64,000 bases of DNA from Saprospiraceae bacterium (GTDB taxonomy: Bacteria; Bacteroidota; Bacteroidia; Chitinophagales; Saprospiraceae): assembly GCA_020629035.1 (NCBI GenBank), contig JAHDEC010000002.1, forward strand, positions 1-64,000, in the 5' to 3' direction. Within the stretch, counting starts at the first letter, position 1. Every line of letters starts with the position of its first letter. The position numbers were made by a program, and so were the translations under genes. Positions 1-6,832 of this stretch are shown here, one piece after another. The notes under the pieces are model-generated. The model had not been told where the DNA came from. It ran no database searches and was given only the letters and a program-made list of their open reading frames with translations.

Positions 1-22
1 TAGTCTACTAGCTTCAAAGTAT

Positions 23-58
23 AAAAAAAGCCGCTCTATTTGGAGCGGCTTTTTTTTT
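23..58. terminator. Rho-independent terminator, probably bidirectional
   Basis: A perfect 8-bp stem (AGCCGCTC at 29-36 pairing with GAGCGGCT at 43-50) with a 6-nt loop is followed by nine T on the plus strand and preceded by seven A. It can therefore act in both directions. It probably ends a gene lying left of the window. Confidence 0.85.
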
Positions 59-177
59 AGCCTAATCTATTTATTTCAGGCAACCAAATTATCTTTTGTC
101 TTCCATATAAAGACAAACACATACACTAAGAGGATTTGCAAATTTGGTGCAGTCATTTATCGAATTAATCAAACAAG

Positions 178-447
178 ATGGAAAAACTCAAATCATTTTT
201 ATTTATCGCATGTATTTTTTTCTTTACAATGGCCAATGCATAGAAAAATGCTGAAATTTATACAGATAGCATCCATTTTCAGCAAAATAAACACACTAGT
301 TTAGTCCTCACTTATTCATTCCTAGATTCACCATTTGCTTTCCGTGCAGAGAAAACAGTCAATTCGACAATCGCGGACCCAAATGCAGATATTAGTTTGT
401 TCAAAGGCATGACTTACTTTAGAATGACTCAGTCACTCCAACTCTAA
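178..447 (+). pseudogene. Remnant of a secreted-protein gene with an in-frame TAG
   Basis: The ATG at 178 opens a convincing signal peptide of 21 residues (basic start, Phe/Ile-rich core, ending in Ala-Asn-Ala). A TAG at 241-243 interrupts it exactly at the expected cleavage site. The same frame then stays open for 67 codons up to a TAA at 445-447. The codon after the signal would be CAG or similar in an intact gene, so one base change explains the break. I do not recognise the family of the downstream part. It is read as a decayed gene or a sequencing error; a chance ORF after a chance signal peptide is the alternative. Confidence 0.45.
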
Positions 448-642
448 GATGATGTCACAAATAGGCTATGGCTTAACTGAAATCCGAATTTTAAGGAAGC
501 GACTAAGAGCTAAAAAAGTGTCTGAAAACACCTTGGCCTTACCTATTTTCTTTTTTGCTAGCATAGCATCGAACAGTTTTATTGGCAAAAAACCTTGAGA
601 TGCGGGAGTAAAATGAAATCTAATGACAGGAATTATACCTTT
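448..642. other. Intergenic, no convincing gene
   Basis: The stretch holds a 49-codon ORF (449-598, plus) that lacks recognisable features and is probably fortuitous, although it could be a frameshifted tail of the remnant at 178-447. No terminator, promoter or repeat was seen. Confidence 0.4.
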
Positions 643-1572
643 TTATTCATATCTGTAAGTTACAATGTAATCCAATTTTCCATTTTGGTATTCCATTATT
701 TTTTCGATAAGACCAAGTTTATTATAACTGATTTTAACTCTTGAAATATCTCCAGGTTCGGGCAATACCGTTGTTCGGATTCTATTCCAATGATTGTTAT
801 TATAACTCTCCACCCAGTTAACAAAGACTTCTGTCAGCTTATTATTGGTGTCGTATTTATAGAAGACGTGATCTATAGTTTCGAATTGGCTACTGTTGCG
901 ATCTACTTGTTTAGTTACCTCAACTTTTTTGATGTTATTATGTAGATTATACCTGTAAACATGGAATACTTTGAATGTCTTATTATGATTTTCAAATAAT
1001 TTAGCATGCAGCTTATCTTCTTGATATTGATATTTTGTAGTCGAAAGCAATATATCTGACATCATTTTACGTTCTGCGCTGAGCTTCCCCTTGGGATTGT
1101 AAAAATATCTTTTAATGAAGACGTTTTCATAGCCAGTAGTTCTTTTTACTATTTTACCTTTTTTGTTGTAGTGCAATGTGGTGGGCGCTCGTTCATTTAT
1201 ATAGTATATCTCTTTTTTTATTCTGCCTTTTTTTGTTTTTATCCTTTTGATGGTTGACCTCCGTGAGCTGTCATTATCAAAGATTTGACGGATTATTGTG
1301 GTGTCTCCATTTTGCTCTTCCGTTAAATGCCAATTGGTTACTTGTTGGGAAATCTTAGATGGATGTCTTAAAGTCTGAAACTGAATTTTTATTCCTCGAT
1401 CATTAAAGTGAGATATTTCATATTGGATAGTGTCATTTAGGTTGGGATCAGTTCCAATTTTATGATAACTGAATAGTTTATTGGCTTTCATCAATTCTGT
1501 ATCTGGGCTTATTTGCCCCCAAAGACAAAAAGTGTTAATACATAAGAAAAAAGTTAAGCCAGTTAATTTCAT
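643..1572 (-). CDS. Secreted protein with YD/RHS-like repeats
   Basis: The 309-residue product starts with a signal peptide (about residues 1-20, ending Leu-Trp-Gly-Gln). The body holds several strands of the form Tyr-Asn/Asp-x-x-Gly/Asn-Lys-Leu/Ile, for example YNKKGKIVKRT, YNPKGKLSAER, YDTNNKLTEVF and YNKLGLIEKIM. This spacing resembles YD (RHS-type) repeats in small Bacteroidota envelope proteins. It lacks the core and toxin domains of true RHS proteins, so a toxin role is not supported. It is monocistronic, with about 60 bases to the aquaporin stop. Function is unknown; export to periplasm or surface is inferred from the signal peptide. Confidence 0.75.
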   Translation of the reverse strand: MKLTGLTFFLCINTFCLWGQISPDTELMKANKLFSYHKIGTDPNLNDTIQYEISHFNDRGIKIQFQTLRHPSKISQQVTNWHLTEEQNGDTTIIRQIFDNDSSRRSTIKRIKTKKGRIKKEIYYINERAPTTLHYNKKGKIVKRTTGYENVFIKRYFYNPKGKLSAERKMMSDILLSTTKYQYQEDKLHAKLFENHNKTFKVFHVYRYNLHNNIKKVEVTKQVDRNSSQFETIDHVFYKYDTNNKLTEVFVNWVESYNNNHWNRIRTTVLPEPGDISRVKISYNKLGLIEKIMEYQNGKLDYIVTYRYE

Positions 1573-1629
1573 TGATCTTTAATCGCATGCTAAATCTAAA
1601 CAAACAAATTGAAATTAGAAAGAATAATC

Positions 1630-2271
1630 TTACTCCCCATCCTGAAAATACAACCAAGTAAAACTAGCTAAGACTGCACCAATAATAGGAGCAGCAATAT
1701 ACAACCACAAATTCTCTAAATGACCTGAAACAACGGCTGGAGCAATAGACCTTGCTGGATTCATGGAAGCGCCTGTAATCGGACCGGCAAACATCGCTTC
1801 GAGTAACACTACAGCTCCTACAGCTAATCCCGTAAAAGAGGCGGTAGCCTTGTTCTGACTCACAAATATAATAACCAGCATAAGGAAGTAAGTGAGGATA
1901 ATTTCTAATACAAAACTCTGATGCCAAGCACCTAATGGAAGGGTAGAACCAAGGTGATCATGATCCATAAAAAGAAAGCGAAGGAGCGCTGAAGCCAGAA
2001 AAGCACCAATCAACTGTGCAACTAAATAACCAATCAAATACTGCTTATTAAATCGATCGGTAAGTGAGAAAGCAATCGTAACTGCAGGATTAATGTGAGC
2101 ACCAGAAATGGCTCCAAAAGCATAAATCATGGCCATCACTATCAGACCAAAAGTAATAGCAATACCTACATGACTCACACCGCCATTCGTAACATCATTA
2201 ATGACAACCGCTCCAGTTCCGCAAAAAACCAAGGCAAACGTTCCTATTAATTCAGCTACATATTTTTTCAT
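1630..2271 (-). CDS. Aquaporin family protein, NIP-like (MIP channel)
   Basis: This is a six-helix MIP channel of 213 residues, a normal length. Both pore-lining boxes are intact: SGAHINPAVT in the first half and TGASMNPARS in the second. The second half (AVGAVVLLEAMFAGP before NPARS) looks more like plant NIP and bacterial AqpN channels than AqpZ. The position corresponding to the AqpZ selectivity-filter His appears to be Ala, which suggests a wider pore for glycerol-like solutes or uncharged metalloids. That reading is inference from an eye alignment. The gene lies 38 bases upstream in map order of chrA, on the same strand, so the two may be co-transcribed with chrA first. Confidence 0.9.
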   Translation of the reverse strand: MKKYVAELIGTFALVFCGTGAVVINDVTNGGVSHVGIAITFGLIVMAMIYAFGAISGAHINPAVTIAFSLTDRFNKQYLIGYLVAQLIGAFLASALLRFLFMDHDHLGSTLPLGAWHQSFVLEIILTYFLMLVIIFVSQNKATASFTGLAVGAVVLLEAMFAGPITGASMNPARSIAPAVVSGHLENLWLYIAAPIIGAVLASFTWLYFQDGE

Positions 2272-2309
2272 CCTTCGAGTTATTAGTTAATACAACATTG
2301 AACCTAAAA

Positions 2310-3416
2310 CTAAACAGACGATAAGACAAAACCTAACAAAGCACCACCTGCAATAATCCAAATAGTGTTAAGTCCCTTAATCCCAAAATAAGCAGCAAAA
2401 CTCAACCCGCAAATCAGCCAGGTCTTCCAATCTATTAAAATACTCTGACCCATCTTTAAACATACAACTAGCATGACTGCCACGGCTGCCACATTTACTG
2501 CCTGCAAGAAATAGGAGAGTGTCTTATTTCCTCGCATTTTATGGATAAATCTATTCAATCCCCAAACATAGAAAAACGAGGGAATAAAAATACCTAAGGT
2601 TGCCAATGCTGCACCACCAAAACCACCTACTTTATAACCTATAAAAGTAGCCGTAGATAAGACAGGACCTGGCGTCATTTGACCGATGGCAATCGCTTCA
2701 ACTAAATCATCATGATCGATCCAACTTAAACTATCAATTAGCTCTCCATCTAAATACGCAAAAAGTACATAACCACTACCAAACAGGACAAGACCCACTT
2801 TTAAAAAAACTAAAAACAACTTCAGATGTGAATAAGAAATCGTAAGGAACATCAGTGGTAAAGCACCAAAGCTGAACATATAGTTGTTCTTAAATCCCAA
2901 TTTAAACGCCATAAAAATCAAGCCAGCAGTAAGTATGCATATAATCTCATTTACACCTAAAAAAGAAGCTGCAATCACTGCAATTGCAATAATAATATGA
3001 CTAGCATTTTTAACTGCTTTTTTGCCCAATTTATAAACTGCACCAATAATAAATGAGATTACCGCAGCCTTAATACCATTGATAATTGGAGTTGCCCAAG
3101 CATAAGACGAAAACTGTTCGAAGAATACCGCTACCAGCAGAGTAATAAGCACAGCTGGCAAGATAAACGAGAAACCAGCTACAAAGAGTCCTTTAATGCC
3201 CGCTCGATGGTAACCGCAATGCATGGTCATTTCAGTCGAATTTGGACCGGGAATTAAGTTCGTTATTCCCATGTAATCCAAGAATTCCTCAGATGACAAC
3301 CATGACTTCTTTTCCACTAAATCGTCTTGCATCATCGCAACATGTGCCGCAGGTCCACCGAAGGCTACAAATCCTAATTTTGAAAAATACTTAAAGACTT
3401 CTTTTACTCTACTCAT
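2310..3416 (-). CDS. chrA: Chromate transporter family protein (ChrA-like)
   Basis: The 368-residue membrane protein has the duplicated CHR architecture. The N-terminal half carries FGGPAAHVAMM and a GPNSTEMTMHCGYHRAG segment. The C-terminal half repeats the signature as GQMTPGPVLSTATFIGYKVGG. The two-domain members export chromate driven by the membrane potential, but many homologues in environmental bacteria have no proven substrate, so the chromate label is family knowledge only. It is followed by the aquaporin gene. Length is slightly below the usual 390-400 of long-chain members. Confidence 0.88.
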   Translation of the reverse strand: MSRVKEVFKYFSKLGFVAFGGPAAHVAMMQDDLVEKKSWLSSEEFLDYMGITNLIPGPNSTEMTMHCGYHRAGIKGLFVAGFSFILPAVLITLLVAVFFEQFSSYAWATPIINGIKAAVISFIIGAVYKLGKKAVKNASHIIIAIAVIAASFLGVNEIICILTAGLIFMAFKLGFKNNYMFSFGALPLMFLTISYSHLKLFLVFLKVGLVLFGSGYVLFAYLDGELIDSLSWIDHDDLVEAIAIGQMTPGPVLSTATFIGYKVGGFGGAALATLGIFIPSFFYVWGLNRFIHKMRGNKTLSYFLQAVNVAAVAVMLVVCLKMGQSILIDWKTWLICGLSFAAYFGIKGLNTIWIIAGGALLGFVLSSV

Positions 3417-3491
3417 GGATAGGAATTATTTAAATAAAACTGCCTTCATAACGCTACATTAAGAAGGCAGTTTGAGGTCTATTTAAAACGT

Positions 3492-5279
3492 TTAAATTTC
3501 TCCAGCAACGGACTCATTAATGTTTACTAAGTGGTCACCAATACGCTCCAATGAAGAGAATAGATTAGTGAAAATCATGGCTGCATTTACATCGTAGTCA
3601 TCCTTTCCTAGATGCTCTTGATTATATTTTCTCATCGCGTTTCGCTGTACATTAGTTTCTTCTTCTAAATCGTAGCATTTTGTGAGAGATGCATCATCAT
3701 AAGTGGTCAAATTTAAGTTGTGATTCATTTCTTCAAATGACCTTTCTACGATGGCAAACAATTCGTTTAGTTGATCTCTTTGCTCAGGAATGAAGTAGAT
3801 TTTTCTATTCATTTTGTTTTCCATGGTTTTAGCAAATTGATAGAAAATATCACCTACTCGTTCCATATCATTACAAATATTAAAGAAACTCCTCAACCTA
3901 ATACTGGTTTTGTTAGTCATTTCCTTATCCGATAAGTTGGTGATATACTCAGTTATTTCTGTTTCGAACTTATCAGTAATATCCTCATATTTCTTAAGCT
4001 TGGAGATCAAGGTCATTTTCTCTTTCTCATCGGTATTGTTTAGTAAGTCTCGAGCAAAGCCAAGCATCCGTGTGGTAATTTCTCCATAACGAGCTACTTC
4101 TTTTTGTAATTCTACGGTTGCTAACTCTGGTGTACGATTCGCTGCATTGATAAACTTTAACTGATCTAAGCTTTCTTCTCCAGCTTTTTCTGGTACCGTT
4201 TTAACTGACATCCTGATTAACCAAGGAACAAAACCAATTAATAAGGCAACATTCAGAATGTTGAAAGTTGTATGGAAAGCCGCTAATATGTAAGTATTCA
4301 TCACTTGAGTTTGATTCAAGTCAGCTGTTTTAATTTTAGCATTGCTTTCAAAAATACTAGTAAAGTTTTCTACAAATACACTTAAAAAGTCTATCACATA
4401 TGGAAGAAGAAGTACCATCCAGAAAACACCTATAATATTAAATAAGGAGTGTATTCTTGCAGAACGCTTTGCCGCTGTATTTCCGATAATAGACGCTAAT
4501 TCAGCGGTTATGGTTGTCCCAATGTTTTCTCCAAGCACCATGGCAGCGGCTACCTCAAGTGGAAGCCACCCAGCATAAACTAAGGTCAATGTAATGGCCA
4601 TTGCTGCACTTGAAGATTGCACAATAACGGTAACCAAAGCACCTACCATTACGAAGAGTATTCTTGAAAAAACACCATACTGTGACCAACCTTCTATAAA
4701 GGATAACGCCTCCCCACCTAAATCTGGCACAGATCCTTTTAAGTACGATAGACCTAAAAATAGAATAGCAAAACCAATTAAAAACTCACCCCAATATTTA
4801 CGTTTCCCTTTCTTTGAAAACATCATAGGCACACCTAGGGCAAATAATGGGATAGAATAAGCACTAAGCTTTACTTTAAAGCCTAAAATTGCTATGATCC
4901 ATCCAGTTACAGTTGTACCAATATTGGCGCCCATCATAACACCTGCCGATTCTACTAAGGATAAAATTCCGGCATTTACAAAAGAAACCGTCATTACTGT
5001 TGTTGCAGAAGAAGATTGTACTAATGCCGTGATTAGAAATCCTGTAAAAACACCTAAAAAACGATTCTTAGTCATGCTTCTAAGAATATTTCTCATTTGC
5101 GAACCAGCGGCTCTCTGAATTCCTTCACTCATCATTTTCATACCGAATATGAAAAAGGCAAGGGATCCCATAATTTCAACAAACGTCCAAAGACTCATAG
5201 AAGAATCACCACTACCAGCATATGCCATATTTGGTGATAATAAAAGACCTGTTAGGATAAGTAGGATAATTTTGTGCAT
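3492..5279 (-). CDS. Na/Pi cotransporter family protein with PhoU-like C-terminal domain
   Basis: The 595-residue protein has a signal-like first helix and then two inverted Na/Pi-cotransporter repeats, each with the QSSSA signature (residues about 88-94 and 220-224) and GANIGTT/GENIGTT motifs. Residues about 385-590 form a helical PhoU-like domain with the ERVGD/ERIGD motifs typical of PhoU. Such proteins import phosphate with sodium across the inner membrane. The phosphate-porin-like gene lies 28 bases upstream on the same strand, so outer- and inner-membrane phosphate steps appear to be coupled in one operon. Confidence 0.92.
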   Translation of the reverse strand: MHKIILLILTGLLLSPNMAYAGSGDSSMSLWTFVEIMGSLAFFIFGMKMMSEGIQRAAGSQMRNILRSMTKNRFLGVFTGFLITALVQSSSATTVMTVSFVNAGILSLVESAGVMMGANIGTTVTGWIIAILGFKVKLSAYSIPLFALGVPMMFSKKGKRKYWGEFLIGFAILFLGLSYLKGSVPDLGGEALSFIEGWSQYGVFSRILFVMVGALVTVIVQSSSAAMAITLTLVYAGWLPLEVAAAMVLGENIGTTITAELASIIGNTAAKRSARIHSLFNIIGVFWMVLLLPYVIDFLSVFVENFTSIFESNAKIKTADLNQTQVMNTYILAAFHTTFNILNVALLIGFVPWLIRMSVKTVPEKAGEESLDQLKFINAANRTPELATVELQKEVARYGEITTRMLGFARDLLNNTDEKEKMTLISKLKKYEDITDKFETEITEYITNLSDKEMTNKTSIRLRSFFNICNDMERVGDIFYQFAKTMENKMNRKIYFIPEQRDQLNELFAIVERSFEEMNHNLNLTTYDDASLTKCYDLEEETNVQRNAMRKYNQEHLGKDDYDVNAAMIFTNLFSSLERIGDHLVNINESVAGEI

Positions 5280-5307
5280 TGCTTTGTTTCTTTAGTTCTG
5301 ATTTTTG

Positions 5308-6522
5308 TTAAAAGTGAATATCCATTTGAGCTCTAAATAAAGTAGAGTTCTGACTTACAGCTCGATCGATATAAGAAAAGTCGGTTTGTATTTTTAATTT
5401 ATGTCCTACAATAAATTTATTAAGACCTATAGTATAATGTTGCTCATCTGTCGATGTGTCTGCTTTAACATCAGTATATCTAACCGCCACCTCCCAGTTG
5501 CTTGGGAGCATATAACCGGTGGCAATATTATATGCACTTCCTGTATAATATTTTCCAATTTCACTCTCATCTATATCCAACACTAATGGTCCACCGACTG
5601 CTTCTTTGTCAGCGTATTCAAACATTACAGATAGTCCTTGATATTTAAACATAAGATCGACAAATATAGTATTTAGGTCTTTACCTACAATATCACCAGC
5701 CGAGTTAATGATAAAACTTCCTTTTTGACCTCTTTCTCTGCCTGCATTTTGGTTATTATCATAAGTAAAACCTACGGCTAGTTTCGGTTTAGATTCTCGC
5801 TTAATTGAAGAACCGATATAATCACCTTTAGATTGGAATTTACCGAAAGGAAGGAATTCCACACGGTAAGTGTAACCAAATCCTCCATTGTAACCCGTTA
5901 GATGGTTTTTGCCTTCTCCCGTAGCAATCGAAGCGCTGGCGTTTATCAAGAATTCATCGCCAATTTTCTGCTTGGTTGACAACTGTAGGAATACATCACG
6001 GTCAATCGTAAATCTTGAGTTCAACCTTGATCGATCTACAAATTGAAGATTACCCGATGAAATAACTCGTTCTCTATTTCCGGCTAATTTTCCCTGCCCA
6101 AAACGTACATAGAAATTTTGGAAAAAGTTATAAGTCACATGAGCATCGAGAATGATATTTGCTGCATTTCCAAATTCGCTCGCATTGCCACCACCTCCAT
6201 TATCTCTATTGGATAAAGCTAACTCAAGCTTGTACTTCAATTTAGGACTATATGCCCAACCATCAAACTTTAAACGTGACCTTCTGATCAATGCCGTTAC
6301 ATCATTATCAGCTTGGTAAATTCCTTCATCATCAGCTAGAGACCAGTCTGCAGCCATTAAACTTTGAAACCTAAAGCCTATTTTTAATTGAAAAGTAGAG
6401 TCTACGCCATTTATTTTAAGACCTTTCCCAAATTTTGCTGGGATAAATTGAGCATTTAAATTTTGACTTAAACCTAAAAATAGAAGTATGGACAGGACGC
6501 CTAATACTGTAAATTTATTCAT
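5308..6522 (-). CDS. Phosphate-selective porin O/P-like outer-membrane protein
   Basis: The product of about 404 residues has a signal peptide (MNKFTVLGVLSILLFLGL, cleaved near Asn-Ala-Gln) and a beta-barrel rich in alternating aromatic strands ending DIHF. It starts like OprO/OprP-type porins (FGKGLKINGVDSTFQLKIGFRFQ). An upstream in-frame ATG at 6558 exists, but a -7 element reading TACATTTG lies at 6556-6563 on this strand, so transcription should begin inside that longer frame and the start at 6522 is preferred. It precedes the Na/Pi cotransporter gene, which supports phosphate or another anion as substrate. Confidence 0.85.
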   Translation of the reverse strand: MNKFTVLGVLSILLFLGLSQNLNAQFIPAKFGKGLKINGVDSTFQLKIGFRFQSLMAADWSLADDEGIYQADNDVTALIRRSRLKFDGWAYSPKLKYKLELALSNRDNGGGGNASEFGNAANIILDAHVTYNFFQNFYVRFGQGKLAGNRERVISSGNLQFVDRSRLNSRFTIDRDVFLQLSTKQKIGDEFLINASASIATGEGKNHLTGYNGGFGYTYRVEFLPFGKFQSKGDYIGSSIKRESKPKLAVGFTYDNNQNAGRERGQKGSFIINSAGDIVGKDLNTIFVDLMFKYQGLSVMFEYADKEAVGGPLVLDIDESEIGKYYTGSAYNIATGYMLPSNWEVAVRYTDVKADTSTDEQHYTIGLNKFIVGHKLKIQTDFSYIDRAVSQNSTLFRAQMDIHF

Positions 6523-6555
6523 TTTGGACAATTGAAAATTTTTATTAATTGGCAG

Positions 6556-6563
6556 CAAATGTA
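6556..6563 (-). promoter_or_regulatory. -7 element (TACATTTG) of the porin operon
   Basis: It matches the Bacteroidota sigma consensus TAnnTTTG. The inferred transcription start falls near 6550, upstream of the preferred porin start at 6522. An identical copy lies at 6673-6680, so a second start site is possible. Confidence 0.5.
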
Positions 6564-6820
6564 ATAGTCTAATGTTAACTATATGTTATCATTTATTTTT
6601 TTTGAAGAGTGTCAGATAAAGGCTACCTTTCAATTGTCCAGAAAAAAATGCAACACGTTACCTGACACCCCACAAATGTAAAGTTGGCTTGTTACCTGAA
6701 TGTTATTAAATGGTTAAGTAAATTTTATCAATAACTAATGGTTTAATTTAAGAAACACAAAAGGAAGTTCTTTTACATTAATATGACAAAGAAGATTAAA
6801 ATGATCTTAGTTCATCGATG
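6564..6820. other. Divergent control region between porin operon and TonB receptor
   Basis: This AT-rich stretch has no ORF worth calling. It holds the inverted repeat at 6609-6668 and a second minus-strand TACATTTG at 6673-6680, both consistent with a control region serving the two divergent units. Confidence 0.5.
6609..6668. repeat. 11-bp inverted repeat, candidate operator
   Basis: GTGTCAGATAA at 6609-6619 is mirrored by TTACCTGACAC at 6658-6668 (one mismatch in eleven). A third partial copy, GTTACCTGA, lies at 6691-6699 as a direct repeat of 6657-6665. The copies sit upstream of the porin promoter on one side and of the TonB receptor on the other. A regulator-binding role is inference. 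Confidence 0.45.
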
Positions 6821-6828
6821 TAATTTTG
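6821..6828 (+). promoter_or_regulatory. -7 element (TAATTTTG) just before the TonB receptor start
   Basis: It is an exact match to TAnnTTTG, but it ends only four bases before the ATG at 6833. The transcript would be leaderless or nearly so, or the match is fortuitous. No clear -33 TTTG was found at the usual distance. Confidence 0.3.
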
Positions 6829-6832
6829 TTCC

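Noticed and set aside
449-598. 49-codon plus-strand ORF after the remnant at 178-447
   Set aside because: No signal peptide, no recognisable motif and no promoter; probably chance, so not called as a gene.
643-1572. RHS/YD-repeat toxin
   Set aside because: The repeats are few and there is no RHS core or toxin tip, so only a YD-like secreted protein is claimed.
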